Positions 34,888 to 45,148 are shown, counted from the first letter of the stretch. The stretch: DNA of 64,000 bases from Pseudomonadota bacterium (GCA_021848465.1 JAJZUP010000001.1:744001-808000), one strand, 5' to 3'. Translations and numbers: made by a program. The notes: generated by a model from the sequence alone, not told the origin.

Positions 34888-35643
34888 CTAGATGAGTGAT
34901 TTTAACCGATACCAGAGCAGCCCGATTTCTTCGTGGATAAAGACACTGCTGGCGGAAAGGGCGTGCGCGCTTGGGATAAAGCTCAGGATGTTGGTCGCAA
35001 AACGGGTGGTGAAAACCGTGGGGGCGGCAACGACCTCGAAGCCGGCAGCCTTGAAAGCAAGCACAGCGCGCGGCATGTGCCAGGCGTGGGTGACGAGGTA
35101 AATTCGTTTGATGCCGAGAGAATGCAGGATGGTGTAGCTGTATCTGGCGTTCTCAAAAGTGTTGTCCGAGTTATCTTCGGTCCACTGTACCGGGATCTTG
35201 AACTCCTGTTCCAGCACGCTTTTCATTTGAGCCGCCTCTGAGAGCGCATTGCCCAAGGGTTTGCCGCCGGTGACAAGAATGGGGCGGCCGGTTTCATGGA
35301 ACAGTTTGGCGGCGTAGCGCAGCCGCTGCAAGCTGGCCTCGCTGACTGTGTCCCCGCCATATTCCGGGGCGTTGAAATAGGTTCCGCCGCCCAGCACGAC
35401 AATCGCGTCGGCAGGCTCTGCTCGGGTGTTAACGGGGCGCTGCTGTTGTTCCAGATATTGGAACAATGCTTGCGCGACATAAGGGGTTGAGAATATCCAC
35501 AGCAAAGCAGTCGCCGAGATCAGCAAGCCCAGCGAAAGGCGTTTGCGTTTTTTCCAGAACAGCAGGCCGGCAATGGCAAGGAGGAGGAAAAAAAATGGCG
35601 GCAGCAGGAAGGCAGCGATGAAATTGGTAATAAGCCAGGCCAT
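34888..35643 (-). CDS. ElyC/YdcF-type DUF218 membrane protein
   Basis: A 251-aa protein with two N-terminal membrane helices (about 5-25 and 38-58) and a DUF218 domain: DAIVVLGGGTYFNAPEYGG, RPILVTGG, EDNSDNTFENARY and LVTHAWHMPRA. The layout matches E. coli ElyC, which affects peptidoglycan and the undecaprenyl lipid carrier. The ATG at 35643 (MAWLITNFIAAF) is chosen as it opens with the membrane segment; a GTG at 35685 is an alternative. The OsmC-like gene follows 18 bases later. Confidence 0.87.
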   Translation of the reverse strand: MAWLITNFIAAFLLPPFFFLLLAIAGLLFWKKRKRLSLGLLISATALLWIFSTPYVAQALFQYLEQQQRPVNTRAEPADAIVVLGGGTYFNAPEYGGDTVSEASLQRLRYAAKLFHETGRPILVTGGKPLGNALSEAAQMKSVLEQEFKIPVQWTEDNSDNTFENARYSYTILHSLGIKRIYLVTHAWHMPRAVLAFKAAGFEVVAAPTVFTTRFATNILSFIPSAHALSASSVFIHEEIGLLWYRLKSLI

Positions 35644-35710
35644 GGAGCGCAGTTCGGATTGATAAAGGCGTGCATCATACTGCACGCCTTCAATTTCCGG
35701 TTATGGGGCG

Positions 35711-37570
35711 TCAGTCGCGGCTATAGATTTTCTCAGGATACGTGCGCGGCTCAATGAACAGGCTGTTGCCCGCGATCCGTTTGGCCATTTTTTTTGCAAG
35801 CGTGGCCGCGTTGGAAACCTCGTTGTGTGAGTGGAATTGTTGCGGGCTGACCGGAATGGCGCCAATGGACAGGCTGCTGAGCGGGTGAAGCACCTGGTTG
35901 CCGTTGCGATCTTCGCTGACATAACCGCCCGCCGCCTGATGTTCCGGCGTAAACAAAAGCGACGCTCCTTGTTCGAATGCGCGCAGTGCCTGCTCCAGGC
36001 GAGCCTTCCAGTCGCGGCTTTGCATCAGCAGGATGAAATCGTCACCGCCCAGGTGTCCGATGAAATCAAGTTTGGGGTCGCACGCCCAGTTGAGCACGCG
36101 GCCGCATAGCTGGATCATTTCATCGCCCTTGTGATAGCCATACACATCGTTATAGGGCTTGAAATGGTCCAGGTCGCAATAACAGGCGATGAACTGGGTT
36201 TGGGTGTGCAGCAAGTGCTCGATGCGCTGGTTGATGGGGACGTTGCCCGGCAGCAATGTGAGCGGATTGGCGTAACGTGCGGCGGCAATCTGCATCTGCG
36301 TAATTTCGCGCAACAGGTTCTGGCAGGAGGAAATGCCGAGATAACGTCCTTGCTCGGTCACGATAAAGCCGCTGTTGAATTGCTCCTCGTCGGCATTGGA
36401 CAGGAAGTTGCTGAGCTCCTCAATGGGCATTTCCTTGTCCACTAGCAACGGGGTTGATTGCATGAATTGCTCGCAGGGGCGCTTGCCATGCAGTTCGCGC
36501 TGGAACGGGCGAGAGAAGGTATCGAGAAATACCGAGCGATTGATCAGCCCGAGCGGAACGCCATTGTTGACGATCGGGATCGCCCGCAATGCGGGTTCTG
36601 CGCAGAAGCGATCAAAAATTGCGTTGTTTTCAGTTGCGGGGCGCTCAGGCTCGATGTAGGTCAGCAGCATCTGGGCGGTTTTATTGCTGGAATAAGGTTG
36701 GTCCAGTTTGGGCAACGGCTGCATACCAAACGAGTTGAGCGCGCTGCTGGTTTCGGCCGATGCGAGCAATGGCGGGGTGGGGCAGGGGCGGGAGATGAAA
36801 TAGCCTTGGCCGACGGCAATGCCCAGTTCCTTGATGACTTTGAGTTCGGCTTCGGTTTCGATTCCTTCGGCAATCACCTCGGTTCCGCAACTCAGCGCTA
36901 TCTGTTGCAGGGATTTCAGGAATTGGCGCTTGACCGGGTTGGTGTCCACGCCTTGCACAAAGTGCATGTCGATCTTGATGAATTCCGGGCGCAATTCCGA
37001 CCACAAGCGCAGACTGGAAAAGCCCTCACCAAGGTCGTCAATGGCGATCTTGAAGCCCATGGAGCGGTAATGCAGCAGGGCGCCGCGCATCGCTACGAAA
37101 TCATAAGTTGGCTGGTTTTCCGTGATTTCGATGATGACGCGCTCTGGCGAAAGGCCAAGCTGGTTCATGAACTCAAGGGTTTGACCGTTCTTGAAGCTCG
37201 GGTGGGTCAGCGTTTGCGGGCTGACATTCAGGAACAGGCTACCGGGCAGATTCAGGTGCACAAAGCTTTGCAGGACCACTTGCCGGCACAGCATCTCCAG
37301 CTCCAGGGAGAGGCCTTGCTCTTGCGCTGTATTGAAAAGGTTGGCGGGAGAATGCAGCGGGCTGTTGGCCGGGCCGCGTATCAGCCCTTCGTAGCCGAGA
37401 AACTCTCCACTATCCATATCCAGCAACGGCTGGAAAAGTGCGGTCAGTTTTCGCTGCTCAAGGATGTCAGACAGGGTAAGGGTTTCAACTCCCCGGGGTG
37501 CCTCGTCAATATGCATGGCCGGCAACGCAATGACATTATTATAGCTGGAGTTAAGAGTGGCGCTGGTCAT
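35711..37570 (-). CDS. EAL-CBS-GGDEF dual-domain cyclic di-GMP protein
   Basis: A 619-aa cytoplasmic protein. EAL domain at about 35-280 (EGL variant at 61-63, FLNVSP, IEITEN, AIDDLGEGFSS, IKIDM, EGIET, QGYFISRP), a CBS-pair region (about 310-435) and a C-terminal GGDEF domain with CDLDHFKPYNDVYGYHKGDEMI and the signature as GGDDF at 508-512. EAL residues look active. The Asp for Glu in GGDDF may weaken or abolish cyclase activity, so it may be mainly a phosphodiesterase. The CBS pair may bind adenylates. Single gene, divergent from rplM. Confidence 0.9.
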   Translation of the reverse strand: MTSATLNSSYNNVIALPAMHIDEAPRGVETLTLSDILEQRKLTALFQPLLDMDSGEFLGYEGLIRGPANSPLHSPANLFNTAQEQGLSLELEMLCRQVVLQSFVHLNLPGSLFLNVSPQTLTHPSFKNGQTLEFMNQLGLSPERVIIEITENQPTYDFVAMRGALLHYRSMGFKIAIDDLGEGFSSLRLWSELRPEFIKIDMHFVQGVDTNPVKRQFLKSLQQIALSCGTEVIAEGIETEAELKVIKELGIAVGQGYFISRPCPTPPLLASAETSSALNSFGMQPLPKLDQPYSSNKTAQMLLTYIEPERPATENNAIFDRFCAEPALRAIPIVNNGVPLGLINRSVFLDTFSRPFQRELHGKRPCEQFMQSTPLLVDKEMPIEELSNFLSNADEEQFNSGFIVTEQGRYLGISSCQNLLREITQMQIAAARYANPLTLLPGNVPINQRIEHLLHTQTQFIACYCDLDHFKPYNDVYGYHKGDEMIQLCGRVLNWACDPKLDFIGHLGGDDFILLMQSRDWKARLEQALRAFEQGASLLFTPEHQAAGGYVSEDRNGNQVLHPLSSLSIGAIPVSPQQFHSHNEVSNAATLAKKMAKRIAGNSLFIEPRTYPEKIYSRD

Positions 37571-37656
37571 CAGTTTCCCGGGAATATAATTGAAGTTGCG
37601 CGCACAATAGAGAAGCTTTGTTACGGAAATATTAATCAGTATTAATCAGAAGGGAT

Positions 37657-37686
37657 TTGACAGCGCTTGCAAGTCTCGAATACAAT
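37657..37686 (+). promoter_or_regulatory. Sigma-70 promoter of rplM-rpsI
   Basis: Consensus -35 TTGACA (37657-37662), 18-base spacer, -10 TACAAT (37681-37686), 46 bases before the rplM ATG. The near-perfect boxes fit a strongly expressed ribosomal operon. Confidence 0.85.
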
Positions 37687-37732
37687 CCGCGCCCTTCGAA
37701 AGTTTAATAACCATTTTGTATTAGGAAATGCC

Positions 37733-38170
37733 ATGAAAACATTTTCCGCAAAACCGCAAGAAGTCCAGCACGATTGGCTTCTGGTCGATGCTTCCAATCA
37801 GATTCTGGGGCGTTTGGCCAGCCAGATCGCAATCCGTTTGCGCGGCAAGCATAAGGCGATCTATACGCCTCATGTCGATACTGGCGATTTCGTTGTGGTA
37901 GTCAATGCTGAGAAATTGCGTGTCACGGGAAATAAGGCGCAAGCCAAGATGTATTACCGTCACTCGACCTATCCCGGCGGTATTTACGAAACCAATTTCA
38001 CCAAGTTGCAGCAGCGTCATCCGCATCGCGTATTGCAGAAGGCCGTTCGCGGCATGCTGCCTAAAGGCCCGCTGGGCTATGCAATGTTGCGCAAGCTCAA
38101 GGTGTACGCAGGCGGTACCCATCCGCACAGCGCGCAGCAACCCAAACCTGTTGATCTGTTAAAGGCCTAA
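37733..38170 (+). CDS. rplM: Ribosomal protein L13
   Basis: A 50S subunit protein of 145 aa. [41 protein letters not shown] and the GMLPKGPLG motif are diagnostic; bacterial L13 is about 142 aa. The ATG at 37733 is the family start, though codons are open upstream. rpsI starts 2 bases after the stop. Confidence 0.98.
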   Translation: MKTFSAKPQEVQHDWLLVDASNQILGRLASQIAIRLRGKHKAIYTPHVDTGDFVVVVNAEKLRVTGNKAQAKMYYRHSTYPGGIYETNFTKLQQRHPHRVLQKAVRGMLPKGPLGYAMLRKLKVYAGGTHPHSAQQPKPVDLLKA

Positions 38171-38172
38171 TC

Positions 38173-38565
38173 ATGAGCGTCAATTACAATTACGGCACAG
38201 GCCGTCGCAAGAGCGCAGTTGCTCGCGTATTCATCAAGCCCGGCAAGGGCAACATTGTCGTCAACGACAAGCCGGTGGACGTGTTCTTCTCGCGCGAAAC
38301 CGGTCGCATGATCGTGCGCCAGCCGCTGGAACTGACTGAAACACTGAGCAAGTTCGACATCATGGTGAACGTGACCGGTGGCGGTGAGTCTGGCCAGGCG
38401 GGTGCTGTGCGCCACGGCATTACCCGTGCATTGATCGATTATGATGCCAGCTTGAAGCCGGCCCTGAGCAAGGCGGGTCTGGTGACTCGCGATGCGCGTG
38501 AAGTCGAGCGTAAGAAGGTCGGTCTGCGCAAGGCCCGTCGCAGGAAGCAATTCTCCAAGCGTTAA
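38173..38565 (+). CDS. rpsI: Ribosomal protein S9
   Basis: A 30S subunit protein of 130 aa. [22 protein letters not shown] and the C-terminal tail [11 protein letters not shown], which reaches the P-site tRNA anticodon, are intact. It is second gene of the conserved rplM-rpsI operon; a terminator follows 16 bases after the stop. Confidence 0.98.
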   Translation: MSVNYNYGTGRRKSAVARVFIKPGKGNIVVNDKPVDVFFSRETGRMIVRQPLELTETLSKFDIMVNVTGGGESGQAGAVRHGITRALIDYDASLKPALSKAGLVTRDAREVERKKVGLRKARRRKQFSKR

Positions 38566-38580
38566 GCTTGTGCGACGCAG

Positions 38581-38608
38581 AAAAGACCGCCTTCGGGCGG
38601 TCTTTTCA
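38581..38608 (+). terminator. Terminator of rplM-rpsI
   Basis: GACCGCC-TTCG-GGCGGTC stem with A-tract before and T-run after. Confidence 0.9.
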
Positions 38609-38643
38609 TTTATCATTGCACCAGATTGGAATTGGAGCCGGAA

Positions 38644-39672
38644 GTGATCAAAGTCGGTATTGTTGGCGGGACAGGGTATACAGGGGTGGAACTGCTGCGG
38701 TTGCTTGCAGTGCATCCTCAGGTTCAGTTGCAAGTCATTACCTCTCGGGCCGATGCGGGCACCCCGGTCAGCCAGATGTTTCCAAGCTTGCGTGGCTATG
38801 TTGACTTGGTGTTTACCCACCCGGACCAGGCACATCTGGAGCAATGCGATCTGGTGTTTTTTGCCACGCCAAACGGTATCGCCATGCATCAAGCACGGGC
38901 ATTGCTTGATGCCGGGGTAAGACTGATCGACCTGGCAGCGGATTTTCGCATCAAGGATATTACGGTCTGGGAAAAGTGGTACGGCATGACGCATGCCTGT
39001 CCCGACTTGGTAAGCGAGGCGGTTTATGGCCTGCCCGAGGTGAATCGGGACAAGATCAGGCAGGCGCGTCTGGTAGCAAATCCCGGGTGCTATCCGACTG
39101 CGGTACAGTTGGGATTTATTCCGCTGCTGGAAGCCGGGGTGATTGAAGATGCGTCTTTGATCGCCGATGCCAAGTCCGGGGTCTCCGGAGCCGGGCGCAA
39201 GGCCGAGATGCATATCCTGCTGGCCGAGGCCGGGGATAACTTCAAGGCCTACGGTGTCGCCGGGCACAGGCATTTGCCGGAAATCAGCCAAGGGCTAACG
39301 CTGGCGGTGGGCAAGCCGGTCGGATTAACATTTGTTCCGCATCTGCTCCCGATGATCCGGGGAATACATGCCACGCTATACGGGCGGCTGAAAAAAGATG
39401 TCGATTTGCAGGCGTTATTCGAGCAGCGTTACGCCAATGAGGCATTTGTAGATGTCTTGCCTGCGGGAAGCATGCCCGAAACCCGCTCGGTGCGCGGCTC
39501 GAATCATTGCCGGATTGCGGTGCACCGTCCGCAAGGCGGCGATACGGTGGTGGTACTGTCGGTGATCGATAATCTGGTCAAAGGCGCGGCAGGGCAGGCT
39601 GTCCAGAACATGAACATCATGTTCGGTCTGCCCGAAGCGACGGCTTTGGGAATCGTTCCCTTGCTACCATGA
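38644..39672 (+). CDS. argC: N-acetyl-gamma-glutamyl-phosphate reductase
   Basis: Third step of arginine synthesis. The 342-aa protein has N-terminal NADP-binding [19 protein letters not shown] and the active-site cysteine in [21 protein letters not shown] follows. The GTG start at 38644 is chosen because GGAG lies seven bases upstream and it places IKVGIVGG at the N-terminus. Its stop overlaps the ATG of the next gene (ATGA). Confidence 0.96.
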   Translation: MIKVGIVGGTGYTGVELLRLLAVHPQVQLQVITSRADAGTPVSQMFPSLRGYVDLVFTHPDQAHLEQCDLVFFATPNGIAMHQARALLDAGVRLIDLAADFRIKDITVWEKWYGMTHACPDLVSEAVYGLPEVNRDKIRQARLVANPGCYPTAVQLGFIPLLEAGVIEDASLIADAKSGVSGAGRKAEMHILLAEAGDNFKAYGVAGHRHLPEISQGLTLAVGKPVGLTFVPHLLPMIRGIHATLYGRLKKDVDLQALFEQRYANEAFVDVLPAGSMPETRSVRGSNHCRIAVHRPQGGDTVVVLSVIDNLVKGAAGQAVQNMNIMFGLPEATALGIVPLLP

Positions 39673-40421
39673 TCATGATTCGCAAGTTCAGGCGCAAGTT
39701 CAGCATTTCGGCCCCGCGGCTCGCGGTGCGCCCCCATGTGCCGTGGTATTTGCGTTGGGCATTGACCATTCCGTTTATTGTCGGTGCGGCGACGATGGTG
39801 TGGTGGGCTTACGATTCCGGGTTGGAGTTGGCCGGATTTCATCGTGGTCAAGCCGAGCGTGAATTGGATACATTGCGTGACCGCGTGTCCTTCCTGGAAG
39901 GTGAGAATACCCGCCTCTCCAATGAAATGGCAGCGAGGGATCGCCAGCTGCAGATTGAGCACGCTGCGATGATGGAGACCGCAAACCAGGTGAAAAGCCT
40001 GACTGACGAAAATGCAAGCCTGAAGGAAGACTTGTCGTTTTTCCAGAATCTTCCTTTGACTGCCGGGCGCGAGACGGATTTGAGCATTCATCGACTGAAA
40101 GTTGATTCAGGAGCGTTGCCGGGTGAGTTCCATTGCCGCCTGCTGCTGGTGCAGAATGTCCAGCAACGTGCGAAGGAGTTCCAGGGGAGCATGCAGTTGC
40201 TGGCATCCGGCGAGCAGGATGGCAAGAAAGTAGTGTTACAATTTCCGCAGAGTAACAATGCTGCGGATGTGGCTGCGCATCAGCTAAGCTTCAAGTATTA
40301 TCAGCGGATAGATCGGACTTTCACGATTCCGGCAGATGTGCACCTGGAAAGTGTCGAAGTCAGGGTGTATGAAAAAGGGGCCAGCGAGCCCAAAGTAAAA
40401 CAAACCATAGAGATGGGCTGA
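39669..40421 (+). CDS. DUF6776-like membrane-anchored coiled-coil protein
   Basis: A 250-aa protein with a basic N-terminus, one TM helix (about 28-48, [19 protein letters not shown]), a coiled coil (about 60-125, [22 protein letters not shown]) and a C-terminal beta-rich domain presumably in the periplasm. It matches what I know as DUF6776, found beside bactofilin genes in betaproteobacteria. It overlaps argC by four bases and precedes bactofilin by 13, which suggests a shared role in cell shape or envelope assembly; function is not established. Confidence 0.8.
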   Translation: MIMIRKFRRKFSISAPRLAVRPHVPWYLRWALTIPFIVGAATMVWWAYDSGLELAGFHRGQAERELDTLRDRVSFLEGENTRLSNEMAARDRQLQIEHAAMMETANQVKSLTDENASLKEDLSFFQNLPLTAGRETDLSIHRLKVDSGALPGEFHCRLLLVQNVQQRAKEFQGSMQLLASGEQDGKKVVLQFPQSNNAADVAAHQLSFKYYQRIDRTFTIPADVHLESVEVRVYEKGASEPKVKQTIEMG

Positions 40422-40434
40422 AAGGGAGAGCAGG

Positions 40435-40842
40435 ATGTTCGGAAGTCGACCCAGTAAACCGCAAAACCGGATTGATTCGCTGATTGGCGCGGGAACCAAA
40501 GTCAAAGGGGATGTGTCTTTTACAGGCGGATTGCGGATAGATGGCGAGGTGGACGGCAACGTCATTGCCGAACCGGGGAAAGCCAGCACACTGGTGTTGA
40601 GCGAACATGCGCGGGTTGACGGGCAGATCAGCGTCACTCATCTGGTGGTAAATGGAACAGTGACCGGACCGGTGCGTGCAACCGAATATCTGGAACTGCA
40701 AGGGAAAGCCAAGCTGGTTGGCGATGTACATTACAAGACGCTCGAAATTCAATTGGGCGCGATTATTGAGGGCAAATTGATCCACCTGAACGAGGCATCC
40801 GAAAAAGTGGTGCCGTTGAAAGTGGGCGGGGCTGAATCTTAA
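40435..40842 (+). CDS. Bactofilin
   Basis: A polymer-forming cytoskeletal protein of 135 aa. The bactofilin beta-helix core is clear: [76 protein letters not shown]. Short flexible ends. GGGAGAG precedes the ATG. It follows the DUF6776-like membrane coiled-coil protein, a likely partner at the membrane, and an M23 peptidase lies 1.5 kb away; bactofilin-M23 pairs steer wall growth in other bacteria. Confidence 0.93.
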   Translation: MFGSRPSKPQNRIDSLIGAGTKVKGDVSFTGGLRIDGEVDGNVIAEPGKASTLVLSEHARVDGQISVTHLVVNGTVTGPVRATEYLELQGKAKLVGDVHYKTLEIQLGAIIEGKLIHLNEASEKVVPLKVGGAES

Positions 40843-40862
40843 AATTGATTGGAGGCAACACG

Positions 40863-41213
40863 ATGAATACAGTAGCTGATATGCAAGACCCATTGCTGTT
40901 TACCGACAGCGCGGCCAACAAGGTAAAGCAGTTGATCGAGGAGGAAGGCAATTCCGAATTGAAACTGCGCGTATTTGTGACGGGCGGCGGCTGCTCCGGT
41001 TTTCAGTACGGGTTTACGTTTGACGAAGTGGTCAACGAGGACGACACCGTGATGAACAAGAACGGCGTGCAGTTGTTGATCGACCCAATGAGCTTCCAGT
41101 ACCTCGTCGGTGCCGAGATCGATTACACCGAAGGGCTGGAAGGTTCCCAGTTCGTGATCAAGAACCCTAACGCCACCACCACTTGTGGTTGCGGCTCGTC
41201 GTTCTCGGTTTAA
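40863..41213 (+). CDS. erpA: Iron-sulfur cluster insertion protein ErpA
   Basis: A 116-aa A-type carrier that delivers Fe-S clusters to apoproteins. The three cluster cysteines are present: C44 ([13 protein letters not shown]), C108 and C110 ([10 protein letters not shown]). ATG at 40863 with GGAGG seven bases upstream. Longer N-terminus than IscA, as in ErpA. A terminator shared with the convergent anmK follows. Confidence 0.95.
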   Translation: MNTVADMQDPLLFTDSAANKVKQLIEEEGNSELKLRVFVTGGGCSGFQYGFTFDEVVNEDDTVMNKNGVQLLIDPMSFQYLVGAEIDYTEGLEGSQFVIKNPNATTTCGCGSSFSV

Positions 41214-41233
41214 ACCGGAATTACTTGGAAGAG

Positions 41234-41259
41234 GGGAGGCGTGAATGCCTCCCTTTTTT
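41234..41259. terminator. Terminator between convergent erpA and anmK
   Basis: GGGAGGC-gtgaat-GCCTCCC followed by six T on the plus strand. The T-run touches the anmK stop codon region. Confidence 0.88.
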
Positions 41260-42353
41260 CATGCCTGGTAAACGGCACCCTGAATGCACGGGTGTTTTGC
41301 GCCCGTGACGGCGGGAAGATTGGCTGGTTTCCCATGCAGGGTTTGCTGGGCAAACCAGGCGAATGCAATGGCTTCAAGCCAATCGGCGTCGACACCCAGC
41401 ACATCGGTTTTTTCCAGCAGGACGTGTAGTAGCTTTTGGGCAAGGTAATGGCGCAGCGCAGCGTTATGCGCGCCGCCGCCGCATAAATAGACTTCCTGCG
41501 CGCCACCGCAGTATTTCAGGATTGCCTCGGCAATGCTGCTCCCGGTCAGGGCCAGCAGCGTGGCTTGAACATCCTCGGGCTTTTCCTGGCCCGTCAATCT
41601 TTGGGTAAGCCAATCCATATTGAACAGATCACGACCGCTGCTTTTGGGCGGCGCAGCCCGGAAAAAAGGCTCATCCAGCAGGTGCTTCAGTAGTTCGGGA
41701 ATGACCGTGCCGCTGGATGCCCATGCACCATCCTTGTCATAGGCTTGGCCGCGATGGCTGTGTATCCATGCGTCCATCAGCAGGTTGCCGGGGCCGCAGT
41801 CAAAGCCGGTCACCGTCCCGTCGGCGGGCAGGCTGGTCAGGTTGCTGATGCCGCCAATATTGACGATGACACGATGGGTTTGCGGTGCGCGCAGTACATG
41901 ATTGTGGAAAGCCGGCACCAAAGGCGCACCTTGGCCGCCGGCGGCTATATCGCGGCTGCGGAAATCGCCAACCACGCTGATGCCGGTCAACTCAGCCAGC
42001 AAGGCGTGATTGCCGAGCTGAATGGTATAACCCTCTTCGGGCCGGTGGCGTATGGTCTGGCCGTGGCAACCGATGGCGCGGATTTCAGCGGCAGTGAGGC
42101 CGGTCTTTTGTAGCAGGGCCAACACTGCGTGGGCATAGTCGCGGGCCAGTTGGTTGGCAGTGATTTGCGCCAGATGTAACTCGTTATGCGCCGGCTGGTG
42201 CAGTGCGAGCAGGGTTTCTTTCAGCTCTGCCGGGTAGGGCTGGTAATGGGTGCCTTGCAGTTGCGGCTGCGAGCCTGATAAATCGACCAGCGCGACATCA
42301 ATCCCGTCCAGGCTGGTGCCGGACATGATGCCGATATAGAGCTCACTGCGCAC
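41259..42353 (-). CDS. anmK: Anhydro-N-acetylmuramic acid kinase
   Basis: Phosphorylates and opens 1,6-anhydroMurNAc from peptidoglycan turnover. The 364-aa ASKHA-fold protein has IGIMSGTSLDGIDVALVD at the N-terminus, IGCHGQTIRHRP, RVIVNIGGISNLTSLP and CGPGNLLMDAWI. Length matches the family. It lies 9 bases downstream of the M23 peptidase gene, a conserved pairing that links wall hydrolysis and recycling. Confidence 0.96.
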   Translation of the reverse strand: MRSELYIGIMSGTSLDGIDVALVDLSGSQPQLQGTHYQPYPAELKETLLALHQPAHNELHLAQITANQLARDYAHAVLALLQKTGLTAAEIRAIGCHGQTIRHRPEEGYTIQLGNHALLAELTGISVVGDFRSRDIAAGGQGAPLVPAFHNHVLRAPQTHRVIVNIGGISNLTSLPADGTVTGFDCGPGNLLMDAWIHSHRGQAYDKDGAWASSGTVIPELLKHLLDEPFFRAAPPKSSGRDLFNMDWLTQRLTGQEKPEDVQATLLALTGSSIAEAILKYCGGAQEVYLCGGGAHNAALRHYLAQKLLHVLLEKTDVLGVDADWLEAIAFAWFAQQTLHGKPANLPAVTGAKHPCIQGAVYQA

Positions 42354-42362
42354 TGGTGAAAA

Positions 42363-43667
42363 TCAGTCCAGCTTGGCCAGGCGAGTATTGCGCAGCATGG
42401 TCAGCCGTTCGGACAGTTCGCGGGTACCATCAGCAAAAGCGGCTTTCTGGGCGGCGCTGATCGGGGCGGCATCCGGCAGTGCAACACGCAACGGGTCGCG
42501 TTGCACGCCATTGATCTTGAATTCGTAATGCAGGTGCGGGCCGGTTGCCAGACCGGTCATGCCGACGTAGCCAATGACTTCGCCCTGGCTGACATGCTGG
42601 CCGCGATGCAGACCAGCAGCGAATTTCGACAAGTGACCATACACGGTCGTGTAGCGGCCCTGATGGTTGACCATGATCACATTGCCGTAGCCGCCTTGCT
42701 TGCCGACCAGTGCAACGATGCCGTCAGCGGTAACCTTGACCTTGGTGCCGGTAGGGGCAGCATAGTCCACCCCTTTATGTGCACGCCAGGTATTCAGCAC
42801 CGGGTGCAGGCGCGCCAGACTGAAGCCGGAGCTGACGCGCGAGAATTCCAGCGGCGAACGCAGGAACGCCTTGTGCATGCTCTTGCCGTCGGGGGAGTAA
42901 TAGTCGCCGTGGGTGGGGCTGGTCTGGAAGTACAGCGCCCGATAACTGTGGCCCTGGTTGATGAACTCAGCGGCGAGGATGCGTCCCGACCGGATCGGTT
43001 CGCCATTGCTGTATGCCATCTCGTACACCACTGTGAAACGGTCACCCTTGCGCAAATCGTGGTGGAAGTCGATATCGCCGCCAAAAATATCAGCCATCTG
43101 GTTGGCAACCGGATCGCTCAGCCCGGCGGCATCTGTTGCCGCGTACAGGCTGGATTTGATCTCGCCGGTGCGCATGAAGATGCGCTGTTCAAGTTGGGCC
43201 GGCAGGGATTTGCTGGCAAAGCCGGAACCGTTCTTTTCGATTACTGCCTGGTTGCCATCGTTATCCAGGAAGCGCAGCGCCAGCAGGCTGCCATCCGCCG
43301 CGGTTTCGGATTGCACCTCTTTGCCGACTGCGAGCTGGCGGAAGCTCGTGGCCGATTGGTCCTTGAGCAGGAAATCGGTGGCGGCGCTGTCGTCCACATT
43401 CAGGCGATGCAGCAGCTCGGCAACCGTGTCGCCGCGCTGCACGCGCTCACTGCGCCAGAAGGTTGCAGCGCTGCCGTCGGCTTGCGGCTGCGTGGCGGCA
43501 GGCAAGGCGATTTCTTCCACCACGGTTTTCGGTTTTGCCGTGTTGAACACGGTTTGCGGCATGATGCCGAATGCCGTTACCACGCCGAATAACGGCACGG
43601 TCGACAGCGTTACAAACCAGCGCAATTTCATTTTGTGCGCTTGCGATAAGGTGTTTTGCGGTAACAT
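42363..43667 (-). CDS. M23 murein endopeptidase with LysM/OapA-like N-terminus (MepM type)
   Basis: A 434-aa exported cell-wall endopeptidase. One N-terminal membrane helix (about 15-36), an OapA/LysM-like region (SERVQRGDTVAELLHRLNVDD) and a catalytic LytM domain with the zinc ligands in HKGVDYAAPTGT and the HLHYEF motif. It should cleave D,D-crosslinks between peptides. Same transcript as anmK; divergent from tyrS. Confidence 0.92.
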   Translation of the reverse strand: MLPQNTLSQAHKMKLRWFVTLSTVPLFGVVTAFGIMPQTVFNTAKPKTVVEEIALPAATQPQADGSAATFWRSERVQRGDTVAELLHRLNVDDSAATDFLLKDQSATSFRQLAVGKEVQSETAADGSLLALRFLDNDGNQAVIEKNGSGFASKSLPAQLEQRIFMRTGEIKSSLYAATDAAGLSDPVANQMADIFGGDIDFHHDLRKGDRFTVVYEMAYSNGEPIRSGRILAAEFINQGHSYRALYFQTSPTHGDYYSPDGKSMHKAFLRSPLEFSRVSSGFSLARLHPVLNTWRAHKGVDYAAPTGTKVKVTADGIVALVGKQGGYGNVIMVNHQGRYTTVYGHLSKFAAGLHRGQHVSQGEVIGYVGMTGLATGPHLHYEFKINGVQRDPLRVALPDAAPISAAQKAAFADGTRELSERLTMLRNTRLAKLD

Positions 43668-43871
43668 TCGCGCCTCCCTAGGCAGCTAAATCCAGATGCT
43701 ACGAGCCATGCTCGTAAAAACGGCCGCTACTTTAACAGAAACAGGGGTTTGCTCAAAATCCGCCGAGGGCATCGGGGGCGTATGGACGAGTGGCGATTTC
43801 GACCGACGAGCGGTCTGAAAGCCTAGATGAGCGGTAGCGAGCGAAGTGAATATTTTTCGAAGCAATAGCAA

Positions 43872-45068
43872 ATGACATTACAAAACACCCTGGAAATTAT
43901 CAAACGTGGCAGCGATGAACTGCTGATCGAAGCCGAACTGGTCAAGAAACTCGAGCAAGGCCGTCCGCTACGCATCAAGGCTGGGTTCGATCCTACAGCG
44001 CCGGATTTGCATCTGGGCCACACTGTGCTGCTGAACAAAATGCGCCAGTTGCAGGATTTGGGGCACCAGGCATTGTTCCTGATAGGTGACTTTACCGGCA
44101 TGATCGGCGATCCTACCGGCAAGAATGCAACGCGCCCGCCCTTGTCGCGTGAGCAGGTGCTCGCCAATGCCGAAACGTACCGCAGCCAGGTATTCAAGGT
44201 GCTCGACCCCGAAAAAACCGAGGTGGTATTCAACTCCGCCTGGATGGACAAGTTCAGCGCGGTAGACCTGATCCGCCTGGCGGCCACCCACACCGTGGCA
44301 CAGATGCTGGAGCGCGACGATTTTTCCAAGCGTTACAAGAATAACCAGCCCATCGCCATCCACGAATTCATCTACCCGCTGGTGCAAGGCTACGACTCCG
44401 TGGCACTCAAGGCTGACATCGAGCTGGGCGGCACCGACCAGAAATTCAACCTGCTGATGGGGCGCGAATTGCAAAAGCATTTCGGGCAGGCGCCGCAGTG
44501 CGTGCTGACCATGCCCTTGCTGGAAGGGCTGGATGGCGTCAACAAGATGTCCAAATCGCTGGGCAACTACATCGGCATCACCGACACTCCCACCGAAATG
44601 TTCGGCAAGATCATGTCGGTTTCCGACGACCTGATGTGGCGTTATTACGACCTGCTGTCGTTCCGCAGCCTGGCGGAAATTTCCGCCTTCAAGGCGGAAG
44701 TCGCCCAAGGCCGCAACCCGCGCGACATCAAGGTGCTGCTGGCGCAGGAAATCGTCGCCCGCTTCCACTCGCAGCAAGCCGCCGAAGCGGCACTGGCCGA
44801 ATTCGAGGCGCGCTTCCAGAAAGGCGTGCTGCCGGACGACATGCCCGAATTGAGCGTGCAATCCAGCAGCGGCGCCATCGGCATCGCCCACCTGCTCAAG
44901 CAGGCCAACCTCGTTGCCAGCACCTCCGAGGCGCTGCGCATGATCGACGGCGGCGGGGTCAGGCTGGACGGCGAAAAGGTCAGCGACAAAGCCTTGCAGA
45001 TCAAGGCTGGGAGCGTGGTTGTCGCCCAGGTTGGCAAGCGCAAGTTCGGGCGGGTGACGGTTATTTGA
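43872..45068 (+). CDS. tyrS: Tyrosyl-tRNA synthetase
   Basis: A class I synthetase of 398 aa. The HIGH-type motif is HLGH ([14 protein letters not shown]), the KMSKS loop NKMSKSLGN, and a C-terminal S4 RNA-binding domain covers about 335-398 ([21 protein letters not shown]). It is of the TyrRS type with [12 protein letters not shown] common in proteobacteria. Divergent from the M23 peptidase gene, with a 204-base gap that shows no clear promoter. Confidence 0.97.
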   Translation: MTLQNTLEIIKRGSDELLIEAELVKKLEQGRPLRIKAGFDPTAPDLHLGHTVLLNKMRQLQDLGHQALFLIGDFTGMIGDPTGKNATRPPLSREQVLANAETYRSQVFKVLDPEKTEVVFNSAWMDKFSAVDLIRLAATHTVAQMLERDDFSKRYKNNQPIAIHEFIYPLVQGYDSVALKADIELGGTDQKFNLLMGRELQKHFGQAPQCVLTMPLLEGLDGVNKMSKSLGNYIGITDTPTEMFGKIMSVSDDLMWRYYDLLSFRSLAEISAFKAEVAQGRNPRDIKVLLAQEIVARFHSQQAAEAALAEFEARFQKGVLPDDMPELSVQSSSGAIGIAHLLKQANLVASTSEALRMIDGGGVRLDGEKVSDKALQIKAGSVVVAQVGKRKFGRVTVI

Positions 45069-45074
45069 GGCTTG

Positions 45075-45095
45075 AGGTGACGAAAATTGTCACCT
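45075..45095. other. Small inverted repeat after tyrS
   Basis: AGGTGAC-gaaaatt-GTCACCT, a perfect 7-bp stem starting 7 bases after the stop. It has no T-run, so terminator function is doubtful. Confidence 0.4.
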
Positions 45096-45148
45096 GAGCT
45101 GACGTTCCTGGGTAGTAAAGAAGGCTTTACTTGCTGCCTGAGCCCCTC

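Noticed and set aside
43668..43871. Regulatory RNA (T-box type) before tyrS
   Set aside because: No T-box-like antiterminator or specifier structure was seen, and T-boxes are rare in proteobacteria.
45075..45095. Rho-independent terminator of tyrS
   Set aside because: A 7-bp stem is present but no T-run follows, so only an inverted repeat is reported.
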